The notes beneath the pieces are model-generated. The model did not search any database. It was not told the DNA's origin and saw only the letters and a program-made list of their open reading frames with translations. The position numbers were made by a program, and so were the translations under genes. From Bremia lactucae (taxonomy: Eukaryota > Oomycota > Peronosporomycetes > Peronosporales > Peronosporaceae): a DNA stretch of 64,000 nt. Below, piece after piece: positions 1-11,280 of this stretch. Position 1 is the stretch's first letter. Each line of letters starts with the position of its first letter. Location of the stretch: positions 1,939,617 to 2,003,616 of the forward strand of contig NC_090615.1 of the NCBI RefSeq assembly GCF_004359215.1. Direction: 5' to 3'.

Positions 1-2109
1 CGCGATCTATCACCATGTGGTTGATGACTGAAGAAGCCTACGTTGCGTGGACACGAAATTAAGACACTATACGGCGGATCGCAGAAGGCTGGACGCATCT
101 ACTAGAAGCGGCAGCTATTCAGCATGGAGATGGCGGAAGGCGGCAACGTTTTGCATCACTGCAACGAGGTTCTCAGCACCAGCGCCAATCTTAGCAGTAT
201 CGGCGCTAATATGAAGGATGAAGATGTTGCAATCTGCCTAGTCCGCATTATCTAAAAAGCTACGAAAATGTCGTACTAAACTTGGAGATGAGCAGTGCAG
301 AGTTGCGGCACAAGACGTTGTGAAGGTGCGGTTGAACGAGCACATCAAGCGATAAGGTGAAGTGATTGCTACAGTGAATACTGAAGACGCAGTATAAGTG
401 TTCAGTGCCGAGTGAGAGTCCCACCAAGGCACTTATTGCGGCAAATTGAGGCACGCGGTAGAGCAATGCTGGACGAAATAAAAGGACGACAGTCGAGGAG
501 CTCGATGCGGCAGACGAAGTCGTGGATACGGAGCTAGCAACGTGCAGTATTGGCACAATGACGACTACGACAACGATTGGGTCGTGTTTGCGTTCTCGCT
601 GGAATGCGAGCTTTCGGTAGGCAAAGATATGTCGGTTTGTGGGTTATTGACAGTGGCGCGCCACCCATCATATATGCTACGACAAGTTTTCAACACTAGA
701 CGAGCAATACAAAGGCGAACTTTCAGTAGCTGATGGTAACGAGACAAAGATTATGGGCGTGGCGTGGTACTATTGTTGAGGAGGTAGTCCTACCGAACGG
801 TGACGTCTGCGAGACAGAAAACAAAGACGCACTATATGTACTGAAGATGAGCAAGAATTTGCTCTCGGTCCGAAAATAAACCAAACTCGTCGCTATCAAG
901 TGGCGTTTGGCGGAGATCGCATGAACATTGCACGGAAATGCTCAAAGCAAGTGGTGGTAACGGACGACCTCGTCGATCGACTTTAACGGCTTCGCACCCC
1001 AAAGCGATCAGCTGATACGGCGACTTCATCCAGCAAAATCGACCTGCATCCGCGAATGAGCCAAATGCCAAATTACGTACTGCGAAAAATGATTGCTATT
1101 AATGCTTAAGGACGCCCCCACACCATCTACGACAAGCTTATCAAGCATGTGCCGTGAATGTCAATAAGGCAAAATGGTCTAAAAATCGTTTCCAAGCAAC
1201 CACAACAAGCGTCGACACGCCTCATCGAATTGCTGGATTTTGATATCTGCTACGGCATTGAACGAGAACCTCTTGAGGGCGGCAAGTTCCTACTTACGAG
1301 GCCAGCAGATGCATGAAGAGATTCTGCTTGCACGCTAAGTCGGAAAACGAGGACTTTATTAAGATGTACATACTGAAGATTCAAACGCATTTTGAGAAAA
1401 CGGTCAAGTTCGTGCGGGATGACGGGGCTCGGGAATTCGCGACTTCTTCTCTCAATTACTTCTACGAGGACGAGGATATCGAGCAGCAGGTCACAGCTCC
1501 GTACGTTGAGCGCGCCATACGAAGAATTGTTACTATTGAGTGCAGCATGTTGCACCACGCTAAGTTGGACAAGTGCTTCTGAGGCGAGGCTGCTATGACT
1601 GCGATATACGTCAAGAATCGGCTACCGTCACTAAAATTAAGAACAAAACTTCGTGCTAGATCGTGCTCAAGTCGAAGCCGAGCGTCAAGCATATGCGCGT
1701 CTTTGGCTGTCGAGCTTACGTTTTGACTTCGAAAGAAAAGCGGCTCAAGTGGGACCCCACGTCTCGAGTTGGCGTATTCGTAGGCCATGAAGAAGTCTCC
1801 GAGGCATATCGGATCTACGACATTAAAGCTCAAAAAGTTGATCAGTCGATATGTCACATTTGACGAGTTAAGTCTTGGCGATTTAACAATCATAATTTTG
1901 ACGACATTGATGCAGCAAACCTCGACTTTGACATGCTCGAGTAAGCGATGACGACTTTACGACGACAAAGGATTTTAATCAGACAGAAAAACTCAAACTT
2001 CGGGCACGTGAATCGAATTGTCATTCAAATTCTCATGCTCGGAGCATCGTGTCGCTGGAATAAAAGAGGCGTTTGCTCCCGAATGAATGGAATCACGTCA
2101 AGTTAAGCG
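1..2109 (+). pseudogene. C1-1 gag-protease-integrase remnant
   Basis: Broken copia Gag-Pol. Gag UBN2-like helices lie around 200-360, a decayed CCHC knuckle (YCGK...H....C) near 436-475, and the protease DSGA remnant near 648. The GAG-pre-integrase block (LH.RM...P motif) lies near 1040-1110. Integrase text follows in two frames: 1313-1582 (KFVRDDGAREFAT) and 1663-1863 (KHMRVFGCRAYV...FVGHEE). Many stops and frameshifts show it cannot make the polyprotein. In the copia family this would encode capsid, an aspartic protease and a DDE integrase. Confidence 0.78.
2105..2109. repeat. Target-site duplication, left copy (AAGCG)
   Basis: AAGCG immediately precedes the TGAAGT end of C2-1 and recurs at 6754-6758 immediately after its ACTTCA end. 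Five bases is the usual copia duplication length. The pair fixes both ends of the element. Confidence 0.8.
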
Positions 2110-2410
2110 TGAAGTATAAGGGTAATCGGGTAGTAGGATGCAAATTGCAAAGTAAATGTATTGTGGTCCTTAGTTCGTAATCTCAAATACTACCTCTAAG
2201 CCAATCATTACCTAGAAAGCTTCTAAAACCTTCTCGAAGCTTTCAATGACGTCATCCCAATGATATCATACCGCCGCCGGAAGACCAGCTCCAGTCAACC
2301 GCTTACCGCAAACTATCACTAGTACTTACGAGAACTATCCTGATATCGGTCGAGCCGCTTCCTCTCCTAGTCGATAACGCTGCTGCTGCTCGAGACGATT
2401 CCGAGCTTCA
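2110..2410 (-). repeat. 3' LTR of C2-1
   Basis: 301-bp LTR matching 6460-6753 along its whole length, including shared blocks around the AATGACGTCAT-like and TCGAGCCGCTTCCTC segments. It begins TGAAG and ends CTTCA on the plus strand. The purine run GAGTGGGAG (minus strand) just inside at 2411-2420 is the likely polypurine tract. Confidence 0.85.
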
Positions 2411-2972
2411 CTCCCACTCGACTCGACAGCGATTGAACTTTGTATGCCTAGCTTCGATCGAAGAGCGCTGTTCTGAAATTGCAGAAATCAGATTGATCAT
2501 GAGATCTTATTTTATATCGAGTATCAGGCAGTACTCTAATACCACATGACCGTCTTCGACCTTTCCACGAACAAAATAGTACGAATGCCGATGCGTCTGG
2601 TACGTTTGTGAAATTTGTGGTTCTTGCCCAACATAATTGCACCTTAAATATCTTCGTACACCTTCACAGGTTCATCGCCGACTTCGTGCATGAAAGCCAA
2701 AATTGCCTCTGATAAGCTTCAGATAATGCCATGTGCGCAGCCTCATTATACGATAGTGCAACTGTCCACTGTTTCTTACTGCGCCAGCACATAAAATGTA
2801 TTCGCTGGTACTTCGTCTGACTCGATGTCACCTGCCCAGTCGGCATCCGAGAAGCCTATATATTCACCACAACCTAATCCTGAAAATCGAAGTCCATGTG
2901 TCCGAGTCGCTTGCAAGTACCGTAACTTACGCTCAAGCGCTTACCAATGGGTCGGGCAAGGATCGGCAGCAT

Positions 2973-3230
2973 GTCGAGCGAAATGACGAGTCTGGTGATC
3001 AGTCAATGTGACAAATCAAGTTTCTAGTTAATTTATAACCAAGTACGGCATGCAGGATTGCAAGTCTTCAAAAGATTAAATTAAAGTTGACGAAGGCTAT
3101 GTCTGAAGATGGCCGCAAGCATCACGAGACGATGTTAAATGTTCCGTTTCGCAGTGCTGTTGGTGCCTCAATGAACTTGAAAGTTGGAACTCGCTCGGAC
3201 CTTGCTGCCGCTGTGGGTACTCTAGGTCAG
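2973..3230 (+). other. 258-bp inverted block inside C2-1
   Basis: Flanking RT/RNase H text is on the minus strand, but this block encodes the same polyprotein on the plus strand (KYGMQDCK..., then the HHE-like and TRSDLAAAVG stretches). The colinear sister copy at about 21030-21300 shows the uninverted order, so both breakpoints can be placed to within a few bases: after GGCAGCAT at 2972 and after GGTCAG at 3230. Confidence 0.82.
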
Positions 3231-6200
3231 TCTGCATTCCGAGACAGATTTCAGCTCACCAAGTCAAGCATCCCAAATTGCTCACTCAAAGCAAGCTTTG
3301 TCGCCTCAAGTAAATTCGTATTGCTGCACGCAAGAATTAGATCGTTGACGAAGATCACCACGAATATCATGCCATTTCGTCGCGCTTGACGTACACGCAA
3401 TGGACCATTTCGCCTTTGGTAAATCCAGTCTTGCGCATGAACTCGTTGATTGTCTGGTTCCACATTCGAGGAGACTGCTTAAGTCTATAGAGTGGTCGCC
3501 TGAGCTTGCATACCTGGTGCGGATTTTTGGAGCTGATACAACCTTCATTTCATTTAGAAGATCATTTAGAGACGCTGTCTTGACGTACATTTGGTGAAGA
3601 GCTAGACTGTGCTAAGCCGCTATACTCAGAATAATTCGGTTTGATGTAAACTTGGCCATCGGTGCGAATATCTGTTCAAAGTCCACTCCGTACTTCTCCA
3701 GAAACCTTTTGCAACGAGGCATGCTTTCTATCGCTCGATCAGTCCTTCAGCAAATTATTTTACCTTGAACGCCCACTTGCAGCTTATAGCTTTTCGGCCG
3801 CGTGGCAGGATCACAAGCTCCCACGTCTCATTCTTGGTCAGCAATACAACCTCAGATGCGCACGCTTCTTTCCACTTGCCAGCGGCGCTAGATTCCATAG
3901 CTGAGATATAGGATGTCGGCACTTCTCCCACTGAATCTACAGCGTTCGCATAGTCTCTTTCTTCTTCCTTTATCGACGTAAGCAGAGCTGACATGTCTTC
4001 AAGAGGCCTCTGTTGACCTTGAGCTGGTCCTAGCGTGGCCTCGCTTGCGCGGCTAATTTACCCACGGCGTTTAGCACTTGGTGTTCGTATCAAGTTTTCA
4101 AGCGATTGAGTTCTCCTATAGCGCTTAGATCCTGAAACAAAGCATGGGGGGTCCGCAATTAGTCTCTTTTCAGATTCTTGTGTTTGCTCTTGTGATGGTG
4201 GAGCATCGAACGACTCTCTCGCAAATATTCGTCGTTTTCTTCACGTCAGTCACCGCAGTGCTGCAGTGGCCGGTCAGGAGCTTGTCCGTATTTCTCTCTT
4301 TCTAAAGCGTTCTTCATAAACATAGCATCGCGACTTACGATAATCCTGCCCGTTGATAGTTGCTCGAACAGATACGCTTTTTCGTGCTCCAAATATCCAA
4401 GAAAACGGCAAAGACTCGCTTGTGGATCCAATTTAGAGCACTTCTCGGTTGGGACGTGCACATACACATGACAGCCAAAACCATACCTTGACGTTTGCGA
4501 GTATCGGCTTTTTCTTTCTGCATTCATCGTGTGGAGTCTTAAGCAAGTCTTGAACACGATTTGGCAGACAATTACGGAGTAAAGCTGCGGTCACAACTGC
4601 TTTATCCCAATATTCGTTAGTCAAGCCAGCATGTTCAATCATGCACCGTGCATATTCAACCAGTGTGCGATTCATCTTTTCGGCTACACCGTTGACTTCA
4701 AGGGTGTACGGGGGCGTGAATTTCTGGACAAAATGCCACGGTCAGCGCTGAATTGGAAGAACTTAGCTAATTTGTATCGCCGCCGTTGTCACTGCGAAGC
4801 ACCTTGATGCGACTGCCGGTCATTTTCTCTGCAATATTTACAAAGTGAACAGACTTGTTGAAGGCTTCGGTCTTGTTGCGCATAAGACACGCTGCGCAAT
4901 GCCGAGACTTGTCATCGATAAAAATATCAAAATAATTAATCCCGCCGATAGTGTAAGTCCTCAGTGGCCCAACGCACATCGCTATGGACAACTTCCAAAA
5001 TAGGTTTTGAGCGATTCGTTTGAGGCAGACTGGAACTTGAAACGAGTTTGCTTCCCCAGCGCACAGCTTTAGCAAAGCTCCCACAGCTTGACTCACTTAA
5101 TGTCGACACCAATTGCAAGAATGTTTTGAGCTATGGCTTCTAGTCCGCCGTAACCAATGTGTCCAAGTCGGAGATGCCAAAGAAACGATTTCAAAGAAGC
5201 CAAATTTTGAGGCTGCTTGCCATGTTCACCGTCTCGACTGGTACCGGAGTCATACTTAGTTGAACCAAACCCTTTCCAATGCGATAGCCGATTCTTTTAG
5301 CTATATTGAGCAGCACCCATTGTCGAAATTCACTGGAGCAACGCCCTTGGAAAATCGACCGGCAGAAAACAAATTGCGACTGAGCTTGGGAATATGCCAT
5401 ACCCCCTTTAGCACATCCTTTGTCATACCGCTTTAACATATAAATGGCCATTGGAATGTCGCTAACTCCAATTGCTTGGATAACGCCGTTGTCCCCGAGA
5501 CGAACGTTATCCGGGTCGATCTTCTTGCATTCCTATAAACATCATGGAGGACGGCATATGTTGAGTCGCACCTGAGTCGATCAGCAACACCGACGAATAT
5601 TCAGCGTCCATAACCGAAAGAATATTCGTCGAGATCTTCATCTCGCACAACATTTGCTCGCTGGAAGTGCTGTCGAGGATTGCTGTTGTTGTCTTGAATG
5701 CGCGAAGGATTCTCCGCGATCCAATAACCACCTTGCCGCAGTATTTGCACGCACCAGTATTCTTTGCTGGCCATCCATTGCGCTTCTTTTCACTCTTCAT
5801 AAAAGCCTGGCCAACCACAGCTCTATCGCCGCCTTGATCCTTGCGCTGCGTATCCTCAAAGCAGCCGAGACATCACAAGCTTCCATGCCATCGTAGCGGT
5901 ACGCGATTAAACTCTGTTATAAGATACTGGTACAACGCGTTCAGGCTACCTAGAAGCGTGATCACCAAGGCATCCTCACCTACCTGAACGCCACCCGCGT
6001 CGAGCTGCTCCACCAGTATTGATATGCGTGAGAGCAATATTAGCCTCCTCTATCATGTCTGTGAAGAAAAGCCGACATAGAATGAGCTTGTTGGCGAGGC
6101 TCTTCTTTTCAGAGTTTTTTTCCAGCTTTTACCTTGCATCAAAGGCCCAACTAGCTGAGCGTACCAACGGTAGCTGTGGGCCCTCCATCGAGAGGCATAT

Positions 6201-6445
6201 CGCGACCATCGCATTGTGATACTTTCGCTTGAACGTAGGTTGGTCCCGCGCCGTCAGGAAATCCTCGAATTTGACTTTTCCGCATACGAAATCACACTTG
6301 TAACGCTTCTCGAGCACAATCTGCATTTTTAACTTTCAGGCATGGAAGTTGGTTCCATCAATTTATTAATCTGGGTCGTTAAAGATTCCATGACGGTCGA
6401 AGCAAGGTTGATGGCAGCGGGGGCAGAGTTGAGAGTTGAACGGAC

Positions 6446-6459
6446 TTGGGCTCATAATT
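6446..6459 (-). promoter_or_regulatory. Primer-binding site of C2-1 (Met-tRNA half type)
   Basis: Directly inside the 5' LTR the minus strand reads AATTATGAGCCCAAG. Its complement, TTGGGCTCATAATT, resembles a Met-tRNA anticodon arm (GGGCUCAUAACC). Drosophila copia primes from an initiator-tRNA half cut in the anticodon. The ATG in this site is also the apparent gag start (M-S-P). Confidence 0.6.
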
Positions 6460-6753
6460 TGAAGTAAAAAGGCACTTGGGTAGTAGGATGCAAAATTGTA
6501 AAGGTAGTATATTATGGTCCTTGTTTCGTAATCTCTATTACTATCTCTAAGCCAACCATCACCTAGGATGCTTCTAGAACCTTCTCAAAGCTTTCAATGA
6601 TGTCATACCGCCGTTGGACAATCACCTTTGTTCAATCGCTTACCAATTAGTATACCGGTAAGGCATTACTAGTACTAAACGGTACTATCCTAATATGGGT
6701 CGAGCCGCTTCCTCGCCAATACTTAGTCAGTATGCTGCTGCGCGAGAACTTCA
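6460..6753 (-). repeat. 5' LTR of C2-1
   Basis: 294-bp partner of 2110-2410. It begins TGAAGTAAAAAGG and ends GAACTTCA on the plus strand. Its left edge abuts the primer-binding site and its right edge the duplication AAGCG. Confidence 0.85.
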
Positions 6754-6758
6754 AAGCG
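6754..6758. repeat. Target-site duplication, right copy (AAGCG)
   Basis: Second copy of the C2-1 target duplication; C1-1 coding resumes here (AAGCGACGACC...). Confidence 0.8.
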
Positions 6759-7741
6759 ACGACCAAGCGCGAAAGAAGCCAACTTTGGGTCAAGAATTTT
6801 GGACTTCCGAAGATTAGAACAGCGACTCGACTCTTCCTGCAGTTTGGCGTGCAAGTGCTAATGCAGTCGAAGCTAAGGGCTTGTCTGTTGAGACAACCGC
6901 TTTTTAAGATGGTAGAAGTGGACCGGATCAGCTTCATTGGCGCAAGGCGATGTAAGCAGAACTTGATTCAACGCAACTTCGTAGAGTAATTTGAGCTGCA
7001 AAGTTCCGAGCAGCACAACTCGCTATTGGAACCAAGTGGATTTTTATGATCAAGCGTAAAGTCGACGGCTCGATTGAGAAGCACAAGGCTCGTCTTGTAG
7101 CAAAGGGCTTCAGCAAAAACATAAAATCGACTAGCCTGTGGTCAAGTATGCGACGCTACGAATGGTGATTGCTTCGACCAAGTACTTCAACTGGCCACTT
7201 GATCAACTGGATCTGGTGGCAGCTTTTCTTGAGCGAGTTATGAAAGAAGTTGTCAGAAGGGTTTGACCTCGACAACGACTTTGATTGTCTTAAGTTGGAC
7301 AAGGTAATTTTTGGCATAAAATAAGTTTCACGTGTGCGGTAAAAGCTTTTGACGAGTTTGTATGCTCAATTTATCTTTAAGTTTTGGCCTTGTGTTAGTC
7401 ACTGGAAGTTCGACTGAGCTGATTTAGCGTAGCAAGTCCGACTTACAAAGACGCTATGAATTGACCGATAGTGGCAAGTGTGCATTTGTGTTGGGCATCG
7501 AGCTTGTGGACAATGACGATGGCAGCTTGACAATATGTCAACAGCGATACGTCGACGACATTATCCAGCGCTTTGGCATGTATGATTGCAAGGCAGCGAT
7601 AAGTTAACGAATATAAGTCCACGCCTTATGCCAAGCGATATCCCGATGAAGTTGAACGCACCATTTCGTGAGGGTGTGGGTACGCTGATGCATTTAATGA
7701 CTGCAACGCGGCCGGACATTGCATTTGCTGTTGGCTATTCT
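6759..7741 (+). pseudogene. C1-1 linker, RT and RNase H remnant
   Basis: Continuation of C1-1 after the insertion. Linker text is followed by the RT start near 6990-7130 (AIGTKW- and [12 protein letters not shown]). The RT palm follows with the YVDD segment deleted but VLVTGSS retained near 7392. The RNase H-proximal ATRPDIAFAVGY ends at 7741 against an LTR. The last ~400 bp normally found between this point and the 3' LTR, and the polypurine tract, are missing. Confidence 0.75.
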
Positions 7742-8029
7742 TGAGGGCTATGTGTTCCAGGTAATGTACACAACCTCAATCGGTTCAATCTGAACCGCCA
7801 ATTAATATCTTCGACGATGGTTTTTAGACTGTCCGACGGCGGACATTCAAGATTGTTCTAAAGATAAAGGCTTAGAAGTAGCAGTTGTGAAGTAAGGACC
7901 GTAATATATACACTTCCAAATATTCCTTTCCTAACACAAGAGTCTTCGCTCCGGTTCGCCCCTCGCGTAGACTCTTTCCTCCATCTCGCTTCGACTCGTT
8001 TCGCTTCACTCCAGTACGCTCCTTCAACA
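7742..8029 (+). repeat. 5' LTR of copia C1-2
   Basis: 288-bp C1-family LTR beginning TGAGGGCTATG and ending CCTTCAACA. It shares the GTAATGTACACAACC block with LTRs at 11281, 15137, 35648 and 37848. It is followed by GAGCCCAAC primer-site-like sequence and a gag start region, so it is the 5' LTR of C1-2. Confidence 0.8.
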
Positions 8030-8250
8030 TGCTAAGAGCCCAACAACCGTGTATTATGTACATGACGTCTCGGCCAAGGTCCTGGTCGAAAAATTACACG
8101 GGTACAACTTCGCCATGGAGCCGCTACATGCGTGACGTATTTCTGACCAAGTCAGCGAGGCATATTATCGGCCGTGGAGAAACTAACTCCAACATTCGTC
8201 GATGCGCGAGATTCCGACGAATATTTCCAGAAAAGCAACATCGCGTTTGG

Positions 8251-8266
8251 TCTAATACTCTTGCAT
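8251..8266. repeat. SINE target-site duplication, left copy
   Basis: The 16-mer TCTAATACTCTTGCAT occurs here and again at 8530-8545, exactly bracketing the SINE. Long duplications of this size are typical of LINE-type endonuclease integration. Confidence 0.85.
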
Positions 8267-8529
8267 AACCGACCTCAGTGGCCGAGTGGTTAAGCACTGG
8301 AACTGGGACCGGGAGGTACGTGGATCGATACTCGCGGAGGGCGGTACGATGACACATCGCCGGAGATAGGCTAACAAGAAGACGAGCAACCATCCAATGG
8401 ATGGCCGCCCTGCCAACCCGCACCGAAGGTGTGTGATAGTTGGGTGGGGGGAGGCCCTGTAGCCGAAATTCCCCATAGTGTAATGAGGGGTGCGGGGTTC
8501 CAATAAGAGAACTTCGTCAAAATTGAATC
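8267..8529 (+). mobile_element. tRNA-derived SINE, 263 bp
   Basis: Insertion in the gag of C1-2, bounded by a perfect 16-bp target duplication. The head resembles a type II (Ser/Leu-like) tRNA: GACCTCA, then TGGCCGAGTGG matching the Pol III A box, then GATCGATAC matching the B box at normal spacing. The body (8340-8500) is unrelated to any copia text here. The tail is the short CAAAATTGAATC, not a long poly(A). tRNA-related SINE families are known in Phytophthora; whether this is one of them needs comparison. A functional tRNA is unlikely because no paired acceptor stem is evident. Confidence 0.82.
8279..8331 (+). promoter_or_regulatory. Internal Pol III promoter of the SINE (A and B boxes)
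   Basis: A box TGGCCGAGTGG at 8279-8289 fits TRGYNNARYGG at every position. B box GATCGATAC at 8323-8331 fits GWTCRANNC. The 33-bp gap is in the normal tRNA range. Confidence 0.75.
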
Positions 8530-8545
8530 TCTAATACTCTTGCAT
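8530..8545. repeat. SINE target-site duplication, right copy
   Basis: Second copy of TCTAATACTCTTGCAT; gag coding of C1-2 resumes right after it. Confidence 0.85.
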
Positions 8546-11280
8546 ATGGAGGCGGATAACCATCACGTGGTCGACGACTGCGAAGAAGCTTAGGTCGCAT
8601 GGACGCGCATCAAGGCTGTATACGGTGGATCGCAGAAAGCGACTGCATCTAGCGCCAACTCTTCGGTATAGAGACGGCGGAAGGCGGAATCGTCTCGCAT
8701 TGCTGCAATGAAGTTCTCAACACCATCGCTAAGCTTAGCAGCATCGGCGCGAAGATGGAGGACGAAGAAGTTGCAATCTGCCTGCTGCGGAGTCTCTCGA
8801 AGAGTTACGAAAATGTCAACCTCAATTCGGATATCAGCAATGCAGAACTACGGACGCAGGACGTAGTAAAAGTGCTGACTAATGAGCATATTAAGCGGCA
8901 GAGTGAACAATCTCAATTCATCAAGACTGAAGCCCTTGTTATACCATTTGCTGCCGAGCATGAGTCACGACAAGGTGCATATTGCGGGAAAATGGAGCAC
9001 TTGGTGGAGCGGTGCTGGACTAAGCAGAGTAACGAAAGTCGTAATGCTCGATGCGGCGGCCAAGCTCCTAAACGCGGAGCAAACAACGCCTGCTACCACG
9101 AAAATGACTATTACGAGTACGACCGCGATGCGTTTGCTGTTACACTGGATCATGGATAACTTAAATATAACAATATGCCTGGAATATGGGCGATCGACAG
9201 TGGTGCGAACGCAACACATATGCAATGACAAGGTCAATTTTTTGTTGCTTAATGAGCGCGATGAAGGTGAATGCTCGGTGGCCACTAGAGACAAGGCTGC
9301 GATAAAGGTGTAGGAAACATCGTTGACGTGTGGTTCTGCCCGATGGTCAAGAGTGCGATATCGAGTTTACGAATACGATCTTTGTGCCAAAGATGAACAA
9401 GAATTTGTTTTTAGTACGCAGAGCATGCAAATTCCGCGAAATCGACAGCACAAGAATTGATGACGGCGGACCTCGTTGATGGTCTGAATTGGCTGCTTCA
9501 GAAACGCTATTTTGCCATTTCAACGACCTTGACACGCGAAACCGATCTACATGCACGATTGGGTCATGCTCCACTGGACTATGTACGAGAGATGGTCAGC
9601 ATCGGCATAATAAAGGATGCTTCACCACCTACTAAGTCGAATGTACAAGGCTTATGTCGTACGTGTCAGCAAGGCATAACGGATTAGTAGCCATTTCCAA
9701 GCAATTGGAGCAAGCGTCATGATGACAATTTTTGAACTTCTTCATTAAGACGCAATTTGACAAGTTGGTCAAGTACGTCCGACATGACGGAGCACGTGAA
9801 TTCGCCACCAACTCTCTAAAGGACTTCTACGAAGAGCAAGCAAACTACAATTATTTACGCTCATCAGACAAATGGCACGACAGAGCGAGCTATACGGACA
9901 ATTGTAACCATTGGTTGTAGCATGCTACAAACGCAGGACTGGGTAAATGCTTCTGTGAAGCTACCATGGCGCCGATTCACATCAGGAAGCGTCTTCCATT
10001 ACCTAAGGTTGAGAGCAAAGCACTATTTCAGATAGCTCGCAATTTAAAGCCAAGTGTCAACACATGCGCGTATTTGGCTGTCCAGCGTACTTTCTGACTC
10101 CTAAGGAGAAGCGACAGAAGCGGGATGAAAAGGCTCGTGCAAGCAATTTTGTGGGCTATGAACAAGTATCAGAGGCATATCGGATTTATGAAGTCAATGC
10201 TGGACAGTCGTGACCCATGTTCGACGAATCTCAGTTTGGCATTCCTCTTAGCAAAGTCCGTGCTCATGACGATGATCTTGATTTCGACCCACTTAACATA
10301 GGCAACATCGAGGGAGGTCGTACGACATATTTCAAGCAAACAGGCAAACGTAAGATTTGCAAGAACTAAAAACAGAAGCAAGCGAGAACCATCGCTTTAA
10401 GCATCCTGGAGCTGGACTGGAAGAATCAAGTGCTCCTAAAAGTATGGAAGTGCGCCGCACAAAGCGCCTTTCTGTCGAGAGAATGCAATGCAATGCATGT
10501 TTGCCGTGCAAATACGAATGCGGTTGAAGCTGGCGACTTTTCTGACCCTAGGACTTTTGAAGACGAGGTAAGTACATTGGCGAAAGGCGATACGCGCGGA
10601 GCTTAGTTCAATGCAACTACATGGGGTATTTAAAACGGCAAAACTTCCGTCAAGACACCGTGCAATTGGAAAGAAATGGGTGTACAAGATGAAACGGAAA
10701 TCCAATGTATCAATTGACAAGTACTTGATGCGAAACGATTCAAGCAGAAGTACGGCATCGACTACTCGAAAAAAAATTCACCCGTCGTCAAGTACATCAC
10801 GCATTGGATTGTGATTGCTTTACATTTTAATCGGACATTGGATCAACTTGACGTAGTTACGGCATTTCTCCACGGTGTCATTAAAGAAGTTGTATATATT
10901 GCGTCGTTCCAGAACGAGTGGAAGTTGGTGATGGCTTTGACTGTTTCAAGCTTGTAACGTCAATTTACGTCTCGAACAAGCCTCGTGCGTGTGGAATGAG
11001 ACTTTCAATGATTTTGTTTGCTCAGCCGGTTTTCATGTATCCGACTTAGGATCCGTATTCGCACATCATGATTTTCAAAAGCATTCTTTTCTGCTAGTAT
11101 ACGTCGACGATGGTTTGGCCATTGGAAGCTCCATTGAGCTTATCGCACGAACCGAAGAGGATAGTAAGATGCGCTTAGATGACTGACAGCGGCAAGTCTG
11201 CGTTTGATTTAGGTATTGAAGTTGTCGAGAATGTGTCACAATTTCCAACGGCGCTATACTAAATACTTTTTAAAGCGTTT

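Larger units (their letters stand above)
2411..6459 (-). pseudogene. C2-1 copia Gag-Pol polyprotein, broken
   Basis: Read right to left. Gag is at about 6330-5900. A degraded knuckle (CKYCGK) lies near 5740. The protease retains LLIDSGATQHM (5507-5818). GAG-pre-integrase is at 5451-5190, and integrase with LRSDNGGD and VAE-like text at 5096-4246. The linker and RT start (AMESSAAGKWKEA) are near 3900. RT palm is at 3590-3250 and RNase H at 3000-2411. The RT active site reads FVND at 3341-3352 instead of YVDD, so the first catalytic Asp is Asn. Multiple stops and frameshifts confirm a dead copy. In life it would encode the capsid and the enzymes for cytoplasmic cDNA synthesis and integration. 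Confidence 0.85.
2110..6753 (-). mobile_element. Full-length Ty1/copia element C2-1
   Basis: Complete 4644-bp minus-strand copia inserted in C1-1. The ends are TGAAGT...ACTTCA, flanked by the 5-bp duplication AAGCG. LTRs are 2110-2410 (3' LTR) and 6460-6753 (5' LTR). They have diverged visibly by substitutions and small indels, so the insertion is old. The internal order read leftwards is gag, CCHC, protease, GAG-pre-integrase, integrase, RT, RNase H. An internal 258-bp block is inverted (2973-3230). Confidence 0.88.
1..7741 (+). mobile_element. Ty1/copia element C1-1, host of a nested insertion
   Basis: Degenerate plus-strand copia whose 5' end lies outside the window. Gag, protease and integrase remnants occupy 1-2109 and the RT/RNase H part resumes at 6754, with copia C2-1 inserted between. 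Comparison with the related copy near 37480-37650 shows the reading resuming across the insertion. The 3' end is lost: RNase H coding stops in mid-domain at 7741, directly against the next LTR, with no polypurine tract. Orientation and domain order are secure; exact family naming is not. Confidence 0.8.
7742..11280 (+). mobile_element. Ty1/copia element C1-2, 3' truncated
   Basis: 5' LTR 7742-8029, then gag, protease, GAG-pre-integrase, integrase and RT in order on the plus strand. It stops in RT at about 11280 where an LTR fragment of the next copy begins. RNase H and the 3' LTR are gone. Its gag is split by a SINE. Confidence 0.78.
8030..11280 (+). pseudogene. C1-2 copia Gag-Pol, broken and SINE-interrupted
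   Basis: Gag N-terminus at 8055-8250 (KL.GYNFA.EP, matching the usual KFDGDNYATW block). Gag continues at 8546-9159, where one 134-codon frame keeps the UBN2 helices and a CGK...H..ERCW knuckle remnant. Protease is frameshifted (THICNDK near 9220). GAG-pre-integrase is intact over 9457-9687 (DLHARLGHAPLDYVREM). Integrase is at 9732-10200. RT restarts at 10611 (GVFKTAKLPS), and an intact YVDD lies at 11100-11111. Stops in every domain junction mark it as dead. Confidence 0.78.

Noticed and set aside
1462..1893. 143-codon minus-strand ORF
   Set aside because: Antisense of C1-1 integrase.
2110..6753. Repeat-induced point mutation as cause of decay
   Set aside because: Some active-site changes are G-to-A, but indels and mixed substitutions are common; no strand-wide bias could be established by eye.
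8271..8345. A tRNA-Ser/Leu-like gene
   Set aside because: A and B boxes are good, but no convincing acceptor stem pairs, and the sequence is the head of a 263-bp insertion with target duplications, so it is called a SINE.
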